This document shows positions 25,458 through 33,993 of a DNA stretch of 43,868 bases, one piece after another (the first letter of the stretch is position 1; the number at the start of each line of letters is the position of its first letter). The position numbers were made by a program, and so were the translations under genes. Source of the stretch: a virus. The notes beneath the pieces are model-generated. The model was not told the origin of the DNA. It ran no database searches and saw only the letters and a program-made list of their open reading frames with translations. The stretch is from IMG/VR virus record IMGVR_UViG_3300033156_000289, positions 1 to 43,868 of that record; one strand, 5' to 3'.

Positions 25458-25913
25458 ATGGTCGATGCACAATCAGACATTGAATGCACATTGGAAATCC
25501 GTCCCATATGGATGATGGAGATAGGACAGTTTGATGTGGGTAGATTCGACTATGCTCTGTTTGATTGGTACTTTACACAACTCGGGGGTTCTCTCCTTTT
25601 AAGAAAGTCCAGTACAATAGATTTAAAATCTCGGCTTACCATAGGATTAAAAACTGAAGATCTTTTACAAGCACTCTTACTTAGGAAATATGCGCTCTGG
25701 ACAATGAAATCTCGTCTATGTATAGGAGCAGTTGGAGTGTCTCTTAGTCAGAAGCTGTTCCTGAGACAAGCAAGTCACTCTGATATACAACAGCTTCTTA
25801 TTCTTAGGCAAGAAATGTACAGTGTGTTAGATGGAGAGTTCGAAATGGTCTACTTACCAAAAATGATACACGTCAATATAGAGAAATCCACGATTGAGGT
25901 GAGAATAACATGA
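25458..25913 (+). CDS. Short fibre with 14-residue repeats
   Basis: A 151-residue protein whose start follows AAAGGAG. The N-terminus includes two aromatic-rich stretches (PIWMMEIGQFDVGRFDYALF), probably an oligomerisation or attachment tip. Residues about 38-132 are seven repeats, such as STIDLKSRLTIGL, TEDLLQALLLRK and SHSDIQQLLILRQ. The last 20 residues YLPKMIHVNIEKSTIEVRIT match the C-terminal cap of the longest repeat fibre and of the last one. It is the smallest member of the family in the window, consistent with a minimal shaft. Confidence 0.7.
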   Translation: MVDAQSDIECTLEIRPIWMMEIGQFDVGRFDYALFDWYFTQLGGSLLLRKSSTIDLKSRLTIGLKTEDLLQALLLRKYALWTMKSRLCIGAVGVSLSQKLFLRQASHSDIQQLLILRQEMYSVLDGEFEMVYLPKMIHVNIEKSTIEVRIT

Positions 25914-26455
25914 AGACAGACGAAGAATTAAAAAACGAACTATTTAATGTATGGACTGATGTACAATATGCGTTACCCATTATGTACAACCATATTGTGA
26001 GACGAAGATTTAGAACAGTCCTTGAATTAGGAGTCAGAAATGCTGTATCCACAAGAGCTATACTTTTAGCTTTGAAGAAGACAAATGGCCACTTATGGAG
26101 CGTGGATATAAGAGCATGTAATAGGGGAATTAGTGCTGTTAAGGAATGGAGGTTAGATAATATATGGACATTCATACAGGGGAATGATTTAGACCTCAAA
26201 TGGAACAAAGTCGTTGATATGCTTTTCATTGATACACTCCATACATTCGAACACACAATGCTCGAACTAGAAAAATTTGCTCCTTTCGTCCAACACACCA
26301 TCTTTATGCATGATACTTTGGATGGTAAATCTATAACAGACTGTGGAAAGGCAGCGATGACATACGTAACAGAACATCCTACATGGAAATTTGAAGAGCT
26401 TGGGGGACAATATGGTTTAGGGATGTTAACAAGAAGACTTATGGTGAGTAAATGA
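25910..26455 (+). CDS. SAM-dependent methyltransferase (class I, Methyltransf_24-like)
   Basis: A 181-residue protein. Motif I is FRTVLELGVRNAVSTRAILL (hhELGxxxGxST in family members, here with N-A in place of G), then HLWSVDIRA with the acidic residue after the second strand, and VVDMLFIDTLHTFEHTMLEL, the D.lfiDg.Hty pattern with conserved His. HTIFMHDT follows. Such enzymes methylate sugars, small molecules or proteins. Located among fibre genes and joined to them by ATGA overlap, it may methylate a glycan or a fibre residue. The altered glycine loop leaves its activity open. Confidence 0.75.
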   Translation: MKTDEELKNELFNVWTDVQYALPIMYNHIVRRRFRTVLELGVRNAVSTRAILLALKKTNGHLWSVDIRACNRGISAVKEWRLDNIWTFIQGNDLDLKWNKVVDMLFIDTLHTFEHTMLELEKFAPFVQHTIFMHDTLDGKSITDCGKAAMTYVTEHPTWKFEELGGQYGLGMLTRRLMVSK

Positions 26456-26580
26456 AAAGGAGAATAGTTGTTCTTCTCAGTAATAAGCTGGCATCTGTTC
26501 TCGAAAAGGAGGCGGGAGATAGAGGTGTTAGTATAGATGAGATTATTGAGGAGAAGCTAAGAAAAAATTTTGGTATATGA
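26452..26580 (+). CDS. Ribbon-helix-helix-like small protein
   Basis: A 42-residue protein encoded at an ATGA overlap with the methyltransferase gene. MKRRIVVLLSNKLASVLEKE, followed by AGDRGVSIDEIIEEKLRKNF, matches the ribbon-helix-helix layout: an N-terminal strand with alternating hydrophobics, helix A with LxxxLEKEA, the GVS turn, and helix B with IIEEKLRKN. RHH proteins are dimeric DNA-binding repressors or antitoxins. No partner toxin is evident beside it; a DNA-binding regulator embedded in a fibre block is unusual. Size and motif support a real gene. Confidence 0.65.
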   Translation: MKRRIVVLLSNKLASVLEKEAGDRGVSIDEIIEEKLRKNFGI

Positions 26581-26625
26581 GATGGGTACAATGAGAATGA
26601 AAAAATATATAAGGAGGCGATTTTT

Positions 26626-26907
26626 ATGAAATTCTATCCAGGTGAGACAGTAAGCCTTAAAGGCACATTTAGAAATGTAGATGGACAAATTGTTGAACCT
26701 TCTTCAACTACAGTTACCATATGCGATCCCGCTGGAACATCTATAGAAGATGGGGTACCAGACAAAGTAGAAGAAGGTATATACAGATACAATTATGACC
26801 TTCCGTCCGATGCAATGGCTGGAGATTGGTTTTGTGTATTTAAAGGAATTGTATCAGGTATGTATGTGAAAGAAATCGAGTTTTTTAAGGTGGTCTCACC
26901 GCCATGA
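26626..26907 (+). CDS. Small Ig-like beta-sandwich fibre protein
   Basis: A 93-residue protein preceded by AAGGAGGCGA. Strands are regular: YPGETVSLKGTFRN, STTVTICDPAGTSI, VEEGIYRYNYDLPSDAMAG, DWFCVFKGIVSGMYVKEIEF. This is the layout of single Ig/FN3-like domains (..G..v.l......d..G..v.p..vtv.i.dp.G....) frequently seen as phage fibre or baseplate accessory domains that are made as separate small proteins. It probably decorates the tail or links fibres to glycans. Confidence 0.55.
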   Translation: MKFYPGETVSLKGTFRNVDGQIVEPSSTTVTICDPAGTSIEDGVPDKVEEGIYRYNYDLPSDAMAGDWFCVFKGIVSGMYVKEIEFFKVVSPP

Positions 26908-26945
26908 TGAAACCTAGATAGATTTCACAGAGAATATTAAAAAAA

Positions 26946-26982
26946 TATACTATATATAAAAGTAATAAGAAAGGAGATACGT
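26946..26982 (+). promoter_or_regulatory. Candidate TATA-type promoter with ribosome binding site
   Basis: In the 75-bp gap after the Ig-like gene there is ATACTATATATAAAAG (26946-26961), followed by AAGGAGAT (26971-26978) five bases before ATG 26983. The A/T box fits an archaeal TATA box with a start site near 26981. As at 2131, this would leave the ribosome binding site outside the transcript, so the reading is tentative. Confidence 0.35.
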
Positions 26983-27039
26983 ATGTTTTTTAGATGCCCA
27001 TTAGGGCTGAGAATGAAGAGCTTAGGTGACATAATATGA
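26983..27039 (+). CDS. Possible 18-codon leader ORF
   Basis: ATG 26983 lies after a strong AAGGAGAT and encodes MFFRCPLGLRMKSLGDII, ending with TGA 27037-27039, which overlaps the ATG (27036) of the next gene. Of the small leader-like ORFs here this has the best initiation signal, and the next gene has no better one of its own than GGTGACATAAT within this ORF. It could be a leader peptide or a coupling ORF. Confidence 0.4.
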   Translation: MFFRCPLGLRMKSLGDII

Positions 27040-27512
27040 TAGGCGTGGTAGTACATTTAGAGGATAGATGGAACTACGTTCAATCTGATAGGGACATCGA
27101 CATTATGCAGATGTTTCAAGAAACGATTTCAGCGTTTGGTGCGGATACATTCATTATTGTTGATAAGTCAACGGATGGGATGGTACATACTTCTTATCGT
27201 CTTGATTTATCTCAAGTTGTATTCGAGACATTAGATGAGGTTCTGAGAGCTTATCCAGATGCTACAAAATTATATTTTGAACATACGAATGCAATACCGG
27301 ATGAGATTAATTACACAACCCTAAATGAACTTGTCCATCCTGAAGATAATGTACTGTACATCTTTGGTGGGGATGAGCATGGACTTAACCTAGCTAATAT
27401 AAATCTCACTGGGGATAATAAAATTGTCTCTATTCTCGTTCCAAAACAAATTCTATGGACAATTGTAGCTATGACCATTGCCTTGTATGATCGTTTGAAA
27501 AAGGTGGGATAA
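27036..27512 (+). CDS. SPOUT/TrmH-like protein (possible RNA methyltransferase)
   Basis: A 158-residue protein with an N-terminal alpha/beta part (MIGVVVHLEDRWNYVQSDRD; TFIIVDKS). Its C-terminus resembles SPOUT knots: VLYIFGGDEHGLNLANINLT, then KIVSILVPKQILWTIVAMTI and ALYDRLKKVG. In TrmH/TrmL enzymes the pattern is vlGsE..Gl followed by IP......SLNvava.ai.lye; here the FGGDEHGL and IVPKQILWTIVAMTIALYDRL correspond, but the SLN serine-asparagine is replaced by ILWT. It may be a divergent or inactive SPOUT domain. A role in a fibre region is unexpected. Confidence 0.5.
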   Translation: MIGVVVHLEDRWNYVQSDRDIDIMQMFQETISAFGADTFIIVDKSTDGMVHTSYRLDLSQVVFETLDEVLRAYPDATKLYFEHTNAIPDEINYTTLNELVHPEDNVLYIFGGDEHGLNLANINLTGDNKIVSILVPKQILWTIVAMTIALYDRLKKVG

Positions 27513-27513
27513 A

Positions 27514-29520
27514 ATGGCTGTATCATTATCGGCAGACCTTACTGAAATAAACGACTGTGATTCCGTAGATAACTGGACCAGCAATGAATCAATTGGTGTA
27601 GACACTGAGAACAAACGAGAGGGTTCTGGATCTATTGGTCTAGAAAAAGTGTCGCAACAGACCAGTTATGCTCAGTATGATTATTACACAGATCACAGCA
27701 ACACCTATCTTGATATTACTGGAGAAACTCATATTTATTTTTGGGTACAGTCAACGATGGAGCTTGATACGAAAGCAAACGGTGGAATTAGACTTAGGGT
27801 AACTGATAGTGGAGGAAATTATGAAGAATGGTGGGTCGGTGGTAAGGATAATTATTATGGAGGCTTCCAGAATTTTGTCATCTACACAGGTACAACTCCT
27901 AACGCCTCTAGTGGAACGCTCATTCATAGCCAGATTAGATATATTACTATTTATTTCAAGGTGCTTGGTAAGACAGTAGTCGGTGAGTATAACTGCTGGG
28001 TTGATATTCTTTATTATGGCACAGGATTAATTGTTAAAGGTGGGACATCTGGGGACAAAGGAACTTTCGATGAGATAATAGCTGCTGATAGCACTCCAGC
28101 CTATGGAGTTTTATCTAAAGCATATGGAGCTTTCATTTTACAAGGACCAATAACTTTTGGAGACAATACAGGCTCTACATCTACATACTTCAAAGATACA
28201 TCACAGATACTCTTATTTGCTGATGCCATGGTCAGCTCTTCACACTATGAGTTAAAAGTGGTTGGAAACTCTACTGGCACCAATAGTTTCGAGCTTGGAG
28301 AGAAATCGGGTACATCGGGTATTTCAGGATGCATAATTAAGTCGGTAGGAGCAGCTAAATTTAAATTTACTGCTACAGATACAAATGTGGACACGATGAA
28401 ACTTTATGGTTGTTCTTTCATAGATGCGGAAACAATTGCTTTACCAGCTTACTCTGCAACAAAGGAAGTATTAAACTGTAATTTTGAGGCTTGTGGCGTA
28501 GTTTCTCCAGATACATGCACAATGAAATATTGTAACTTTATTTCTGCGGATGGGGATGCGATGACAATTTCGGATACAACTTTCAATGTCTCAGATTGTA
28601 TGTTTATATCGCCGACAAACCATGGAATAGAGGTAACTTCTACGGGAACATATGGGTTCGTTAATATAGTGTTTTCTGGAACAGACGGTGTTAGCAACTA
28701 TGATGTCGAGAACACTACATCCGGATTAGTTACAATCCAAAACAACGGTACTTCTAATGCTCAGTATGGAGATGATACTGGTGGAGGAACAATTATTTTT
28801 GAATCTACCAAAACGCTGAGCATCCATGTTGAAGATGAAGATGGAAATAGCATCCAACACGCTCAATGTTATATTCAGAAAACTAATCCTACTTCATACA
28901 CTTCTACTGATTCTAATCTTCAGGGAGATTCAGATTATGTTACCTCAGTTACAATTGACGCAGATGTTCCAGCAAGCGGGTGGTTAATGGTCGTTGATGT
29001 AAGTACAGGAAAGGAGCATCATTATAGATATGCGAGTGTAAATCCTACCACAAAAACATTCACTCTTGAATCTAAGGCAAGCGGAACGTGCGAGTCTGGG
29101 GGAAGTGCAACACTGCTCAATGACACAGGAATAGGTGCTATGAATGTTAAGGAAGGAGATGTGATAAGAAATGAGACTAGTGGGGGTTGGGCACACGTAT
29201 TAACAGTTAACACTGATTCAGTAACAACAACACCTTTAAGTACAGGAACGTGGGCAACTGGGAATACTTGGTCAAACAATAATTTAGTTGTCTCGTACAC
29301 TACGAGTGATTATGCTAAAACACCACTCATGAATAAGGAGACAGACTCTGATGGTAACGCATCGGTTAATTTTAATTATCAATCACCTACTTCAATTGTA
29401 GTTAGGGTAAGAAAGTCATCAACAGGAACGAAATATCTACCTTATACTACATCTGGTACCATAGGGACAGGTGGATATTCGGTCACGGTGGTATTAATTA
29501 AGGATGAAATAGCTACATAG
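27514..29520 (+). CDS. Spike-like structural protein with beta-helix and C-terminal module
   Basis: A 668-residue protein preceded by AAAGGTGGGATAAA. Residues 1-180 form a jelly-roll-like domain (LTEINDCDSVDNWTSNESIG, GETHIYFWVQSTMELDTKAN). Residues 190-430 consist of short beta-helical coils (YGCSFIDAETIAL, LNCNFEACGVVSP, MKYCNFISADGDAMTISDTT). The C-terminal 220 residues (about 445-668, from STKTLSIHVEDEDGNSIQHA) contain EHHYRYASVNPTTKTFTLES and VKEGDVIRNETSGGWAHVLT. The same module occurs at the end of the next large protein. No catalytic motif is visible. It is probably a tail or capsid-surface spike. Confidence 0.6.
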   Translation: MAVSLSADLTEINDCDSVDNWTSNESIGVDTENKREGSGSIGLEKVSQQTSYAQYDYYTDHSNTYLDITGETHIYFWVQSTMELDTKANGGIRLRVTDSGGNYEEWWVGGKDNYYGGFQNFVIYTGTTPNASSGTLIHSQIRYITIYFKVLGKTVVGEYNCWVDILYYGTGLIVKGGTSGDKGTFDEIIAADSTPAYGVLSKAYGAFILQGPITFGDNTGSTSTYFKDTSQILLFADAMVSSSHYELKVVGNSTGTNSFELGEKSGTSGISGCIIKSVGAAKFKFTATDTNVDTMKLYGCSFIDAETIALPAYSATKEVLNCNFEACGVVSPDTCTMKYCNFISADGDAMTISDTTFNVSDCMFISPTNHGIEVTSTGTYGFVNIVFSGTDGVSNYDVENTTSGLVTIQNNGTSNAQYGDDTGGGTIIFESTKTLSIHVEDEDGNSIQHAQCYIQKTNPTSYTSTDSNLQGDSDYVTSVTIDADVPASGWLMVVDVSTGKEHHYRYASVNPTTKTFTLESKASGTCESGGSATLLNDTGIGAMNVKEGDVIRNETSGGWAHVLTVNTDSVTTTPLSTGTWATGNTWSNNNLVVSYTTSDYAKTPLMNKETDSDGNASVNFNYQSPTSIVVRVRKSSTGTKYLPYTTSGTIGTGGYSVTVVLIKDEIAT

Positions 29521-29540
29521 TTATTTGGTCATCAAGTAAC

Positions 29541-29566
29541 ATTATATATAAAACAAATATGAGGTG
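29541..29566 (+). promoter_or_regulatory. TATA-like tract and ribosome binding site
   Basis: The 55-bp gap after 29520 contains TTATATATAAAAC (29542-29554) and GAGGTGA (29561-29567) nine bases before ATG 29576. Layout is nearly the same as before the sheath gene. A GTG inside GAGGTGA is in frame but is the ribosome binding site itself. Confidence 0.35.
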
Positions 29567-29575
29567 AAACAAAAT

Positions 29576-32218
29576 ATGGCAATCGGAGACGATTTTACAA
29601 TCGACTATACGAACAAGAGAATAACGCATACTAGTGGAACAACTGTATATAAAGTGAATGATTTATACTCTTGGATCCAAGATGTGTTTGACGAGCTAAC
29701 GCAGATGGATAATCCAGTTCCAATGAGTGCGCAGACACCTACAGAGTATACAATGATAAACGGCTGGTTTATTGACGATGAAAGCGTAAAGTATCTAAAA
29801 GAAGGTGCCATAAAGACAAGCGGGTATCTAAACGAGATACAAATATTAAAGTTGAAATCTTCCGGCTACACGGATGCTATTGCAGGAGACATAGGAAAGC
29901 AAGTGTTAGATGATTCTACTCCAATTGGGCCATTACTTGCCTACAATAACACTACGAGGAAATGGTGGATTAGAACAGGTTCTGGTACAGCAATAGCAGG
30001 AGATTCCGTAATGAGTATCGCAGATTCTGGTACTGGTGCTGGAACTGCAGACGGGGATTCGGTTGATGGAGAAGATTTATTTGCTAACGTATATACATTG
30101 GGTACTATTGAGACAACCCCTGGTCCACAAATATATATATTCCAAGCAGGAGAAGCAATTAATGAGTGGAGCAACTTAACAAACTGGGATAGAGGACAAA
30201 TTGATGTTCTTATCAAAGTTAAAGAAGCAGGTGTCGAGATTGATAACGCAGTCATAACTGTATTTGCTAGACAGCAAGGGGATCTGTTCGATCACTACGA
30301 AATTGATTTATCAAATGGTGGAAGAAATGCAGTACCTTTAGCTACAGCAGCAGATTTAGATAACACAAGACCAGACTACTACATATTCTTTGATAATGCG
30401 TCTGGTACTTTAGCTGCAGGAGATATTATAAGACATCCAACGACCGGAGCCGTTGAGTGGAGTGCAGAAGTAGTAGAGGCACCTACGCAACTAGGTTCGA
30501 CTGGTATATATGTAGTCGGGATTAGAGGATACAAAGACGATGGAACAAATGCAATAACAGACAACGATGCTTTTGAAGATACGGGAGAATCGAAAACAGG
30601 AACTATATTTGGCAGTGCAACAGGATGTTTAGGTACTGGATACGTTAAATATAAATCACAAACAGGTGCATGGTCTACAGGAGACGTAATGACTGGAACG
30701 ACAAGTGCAGCAAAACGCAGAATATTAGCGGATGCTGAGGATGGAACAGCAGGAATGCTTTTATTTGATACCAACACTGGAATAACAGGAACTGCTAGGG
30801 CTGCATACTACAAGGACTTTACAGATGGTGAAGAAATAACCGACGAAACAACTGGAGACGCCGATGTAGATGGCTCAACTTTCAATGCTATATCGGGGTT
30901 CGATGATATAACAGTAGCATTCGTAAACGGTACAGCAACACATGGAGGCACTACAGGAACTTTTATAGAGGGTGAGAGAGTAACCTGGCCTACCGGAGAA
31001 TCTGGAATATTACTCAGGGATACTGGTTCCGTTATAACTCTCGGAAATTGCACAACTACATCATTGAATGGTAAGACAGTTACTGGAGACAGTTCTGGAG
31101 CAACTTGTACTTGTTCACAAGACCTACAATCTGCGCATACAATGACAAAGGCTTTTGAACAAGCAACGGCTAAGAACTATGATGTCATCGTTGAATGTGG
31201 GAAGATATACAATGCTGGTAGGACTTTGGCTGATGTATATGAATACTTTAAATTCTTATGTGAAGAAGATTCTAAATTTAGCATGTATACTGTCAAAAGT
31301 GGTGCAATAACAGTTTTAGATGGAGAAGAATATATTGCGGCATACGATGGATATACACCAAAGAAAGCATCTCCATTAGGTACATTTGCTGGGGGTGTTA
31401 TGTTCGGTGCGCAAGGAGTTTGGTTAGAGGGAATGCATGATGATGATGTACAGAACTATAGCCTGATCGATTCTGATGGAACCACTCAAACACCGCCAAA
31501 CAAACAAGCTATCAAAGTAATAAACATAGTGTCTGGAGATAGGGTTTCTGTATTTAGGACTTCTGCTGGGGAAATTGATAAAGCAATGTATACAAGTCAT
31601 GCTTCTAGTAACAGTGCGGGAAATAGTACATTTGTAGTGGATGGTAGCCCTCACATAGCAGTTGACACTCCTGCTGAGGGAGTAATTAGGATAAGAGACA
31701 TTTCTGAGGACACTGAACATAGAATCAGATACGCTTCGTGGTCTGGTGATACATTTACACTGATCACGAAGATAACGGGGAGTACGACTTCTGATGGAGG
31801 AAGCAACACAATTAACGATAGTGGCGCATCTTTCCTATCCGAAGATATAAAACCCGGTGACATTGTAAGGAACTCCACAGATCTAAGTTGGGCACATGTG
31901 GTAACTGTGGACTCTGATACAAAGATAACGACTACACCATTAGTAGAGGGAACTGATCAAACTTGGCAGAGTGGCGATGGCTACGAGTTCCACACATTAC
32001 CTGTTACATACGGGAGCTCGGATAAAGCATATGTACCATTCATAGATGCTCAAGCAACTTCCACAGAAATATCTGTAACTGTTATTTACACTACGGATAG
32101 AGACGTGCTTACGAGAGTCAGGAGAAAAGGCATACTGCCATTTGAGGTTGGTGGAACATTTGGATCTACTGGATTAACAGTTGCCGCAATTAGGACAACT
32201 GATGCAATTGTAACATAA
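29576..32218 (+). CDS. Large modular spike-like protein
   Basis: An 880-residue protein. The N-terminus (IGDDFTIDYTNKRITHTSGT, then VYKVNDLYSWIQDVFDELTQ) resembles the N-terminus of the protein at 32446, so probably a shared virion-attachment domain. The middle (about 200-520) is made of repeated small beta units with GtG... patterns (GCLGTGYVKYKSQTGAWSTG, FIEGERVTWPTGESGILLRD), a style found in many environmental phage structural proteins. The C-terminal 200 residues (EHRIRYASWSGDTFTLITKI; IKPGDIVRNSTDLSWAHVVT) are paralogous to the end of the previous gene. The start is ATG 29576. Confidence 0.6.
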   Translation: MAIGDDFTIDYTNKRITHTSGTTVYKVNDLYSWIQDVFDELTQMDNPVPMSAQTPTEYTMINGWFIDDESVKYLKEGAIKTSGYLNEIQILKLKSSGYTDAIAGDIGKQVLDDSTPIGPLLAYNNTTRKWWIRTGSGTAIAGDSVMSIADSGTGAGTADGDSVDGEDLFANVYTLGTIETTPGPQIYIFQAGEAINEWSNLTNWDRGQIDVLIKVKEAGVEIDNAVITVFARQQGDLFDHYEIDLSNGGRNAVPLATAADLDNTRPDYYIFFDNASGTLAAGDIIRHPTTGAVEWSAEVVEAPTQLGSTGIYVVGIRGYKDDGTNAITDNDAFEDTGESKTGTIFGSATGCLGTGYVKYKSQTGAWSTGDVMTGTTSAAKRRILADAEDGTAGMLLFDTNTGITGTARAAYYKDFTDGEEITDETTGDADVDGSTFNAISGFDDITVAFVNGTATHGGTTGTFIEGERVTWPTGESGILLRDTGSVITLGNCTTTSLNGKTVTGDSSGATCTCSQDLQSAHTMTKAFEQATAKNYDVIVECGKIYNAGRTLADVYEYFKFLCEEDSKFSMYTVKSGAITVLDGEEYIAAYDGYTPKKASPLGTFAGGVMFGAQGVWLEGMHDDDVQNYSLIDSDGTTQTPPNKQAIKVINIVSGDRVSVFRTSAGEIDKAMYTSHASSNSAGNSTFVVDGSPHIAVDTPAEGVIRIRDISEDTEHRIRYASWSGDTFTLITKITGSTTSDGGSNTINDSGASFLSEDIKPGDIVRNSTDLSWAHVVTVDSDTKITTTPLVEGTDQTWQSGDGYEFHTLPVTYGSSDKAYVPFIDAQATSTEISVTVIYTTDRDVLTRVRRKGILPFEVGGTFGSTGLTVAAIRTTDAIVT

Positions 32219-32230
32219 GGAGATTAGATA

Positions 32231-32395
32231 ATGTCTAAGAGAAAAATAAGGTATGATAAAGAAGCACTAAGGCGTAGCATTGTAAGATGTGACAAAAATG
32301 TAGAACTGTTCCAAGATGCAATACGCAAGGAATATGAGAACAAGGCAAAGCTCGAAGCTTTGATAAAAGAAATCGAAGAAGAGGAAAAGCTATGA
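32231..32395 (+). CDS. Small charged helical protein
   Basis: A 54-residue protein after AAGGAGATTAGATA. MSKRKIRYDKEALRRSIVRC is followed by a helical, coiled-coil-like stretch ENKAKLEALIKEIEEEEKL. It is highly charged and lacks fibre features. It ends just before a strong hairpin-T terminator, so it may be the last gene of its transcript. Possibly a chaperone for spike folding or a regulator; no family is recognised. Confidence 0.55.
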   Translation: MSKRKIRYDKEALRRSIVRCDKNVELFQDAIRKEYENKAKLEALIKEIEEEEKL

Positions 32396-32399
32396 TACC

Positions 32400-32426
32400 G
32401 AGAGACAATTGTCTCTCTTTTTTTTT
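32400..32426 (+). terminator. Hairpin plus T-run terminator
   Basis: GAGAGACAATTGTCTCTC (32400-32417) is a perfect palindrome forming a 7-bp stem with an AATT loop, immediately followed by nine T (32418-32426). This is the intrinsic-terminator layout and would also work as an archaeal T-tract terminator. The following gene starts only 19 bases later, so its own promoter would have to overlap this element; read-through is plausible. Confidence 0.8.
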
Positions 32427-32445
32427 AAATTTTTGAGAAAGGAAT

Positions 32446-33993
32446 ATGGCAATTACATTTGATAAAGTTAATAGATTTATCAAAATAGGTTCTCCAACAA
32501 CACAAGTAACTATACAAGAACTGATTAATGCTATAAGAGATTTTGAGGATGATTGGCAAGGAATGGATATAGATAAAATTGCTGATTGTACTGGAAAAGA
32601 CGACCTTGGTGGAGGAGTAAAGGTCGGTATCACTCTTCGTCTCATCAACTGGAAAGTTAAATTTGATGATAGGAGTGGGCCAACAACTATCTTATGTAAA
32701 ATTACTGGGGGAAATCTTGTTGCTGTTGATAGCAATGGGGATCCCATGGATCCGGTTGAACCATCTACTTACGTTATGGTTATGATAACTAGTTCTTCTT
32801 CCGCAACACTACAAACATTACAACTTACTGATTTGAAATACAGAGTGGAGCAGATAGGTAAAGATCATTATGCATACGGGGACACCTATTATTGGGATCC
32901 AATAAATGGAAATGATGAAAATACTGGAGTTGAAAAAGACGCTGCAGTAGCCACATTTGCAAAAGCTCATGATTTAGTTACAGACTATCACCATGATGTG
33001 ATAGTTGCTGTCCCCGGAAATAACACAGATTATACGCAGACTGATGAGAAGATAGTTATCAGTAAGAATCAATTGAGTGTTCGTGGACCAGGGAATGGTT
33101 TCAAGTTCATACCTACTACTTCTGGTCAGGATACTATAACCATTACTGGAAAAGGAGTCGAATTTAAGGGATTTGAAGTTCAAACTAAATCTGGCGGTTC
33201 TGATATAGGTATAAAGATAACTGGAAACAATGCCTTAGTCGATATGGTTAAAATTAAAAACACCACTTCACATGGAATTCAGATTCTTGAATCGGGGAAC
33301 AGTAAGATAGCCAGCGTACATATTGAAGGATGTAGTGGAGATGGAATAAATATAGGATCGAATGTGGAGAGGCTAGAGATACAAGGAGCTCAAATCTATG
33401 AGTGTGAGGGAAATGGAATTTGTGTAGATGGCTCCAATATTTTAAGGGTAACAATCACAGGAGAAAGTAGTATTCATAATAATACATTAGATGGGATCGA
33501 CATAGCTTCTGGTGCTGAATTTTTCCTATACGAGGGAATTTTGGGATACAACGGTGGATGGGGAATTGATATACATTCAGGAGTCTCATCGACCATGATC
33601 TCGGAGAATGTTAAAATAGGAGAGAATGTTCTCGGCAAGTTAAACGATAATGGAACTGGTACAATTGTGTATGCTCATACTAGAGCGGGGTATGTTTGGG
33701 ATGCTTTCCTCAATGATCATAAGGCATCTGGATCCTTTGGTGAAACGCTATCATTCTTAAAAAATATTGAGGGAGGAAGGTGGAAGATAGATAACAATCA
33801 GATGATCTTTTATGATCATGATAATGAGGCTGAGATAGCCAGATTCGATTTGAGAGATAAACTTGGTTCACCTGCGGAAGAGAATGTATATGAGAGAATT
33901 AGAGTAAACGAAGTATATAAAGAGCTATCATGTACATTAGAAATAGTGGGACATAAGACACTATACTCTAAGCTAAAGGTGTCTACGACATGA
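32446..33993 (+). CDS. Beta-helix spike ending in the 14-residue repeat
   Basis: A 515-residue protein. The N-terminal 110 residues (ITFDKVNRFIKIGSPTTQVT; LINAIRDFEDDWQGMD) resemble the N-terminus of the previous large spike. Residues about 145-400 form a right-handed beta-helix with NGNDENTG and recurring G-I-x-I coils (SHGIQILESGNSKIASVHIE, GDGINIGSNVERLEIQGAQI, NGICVDGSNILRVTITGESS). The C-terminus has two copies of the 14-residue repeat (YKELSCTLEIVG, HKTLYSKLKVS). It overlaps the next gene, which is made almost wholly of that repeat. Probable polysaccharide-binding spike joined to a shaft. Confidence 0.75.
   Translation: MAITFDKVNRFIKIGSPTTQVTIQELINAIRDFEDDWQGMDIDKIADCTGKDDLGGGVKVGITLRLINWKVKFDDRSGPTTILCKITGGNLVAVDSNGDPMDPVEPSTYVMVMITSSSSATLQTLQLTDLKYRVEQIGKDHYAYGDTYYWDPINGNDENTGVEKDAAVATFAKAHDLVTDYHHDVIVAVPGNNTDYTQTDEKIVISKNQLSVRGPGNGFKFIPTTSGQDTITITGKGVEFKGFEVQTKSGGSDIGIKITGNNALVDMVKIKNTTSHGIQILESGNSKIASVHIEGCSGDGINIGSNVERLEIQGAQIYECEGNGICVDGSNILRVTITGESSIHNNTLDGIDIASGAEFFLYEGILGYNGGWGIDIHSGVSSTMISENVKIGENVLGKLNDNGTGTIVYAHTRAGYVWDAFLNDHKASGSFGETLSFLKNIEGGRWKIDNNQMIFYDHDNEAEIARFDLRDKLGSPAEENVYERIRVNEVYKELSCTLEIVGHKTLYSKLKVSTT

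Noticed and set aside
26582-26629. 15-codon basic ORF MGTMRMKKYIRRRFL overlapping the Ig-like gene start
   Set aside because: No Shine-Dalgarno sequence precedes it; its Arg run is simply the AAGGAGGCGA ribosome binding site read in another frame.
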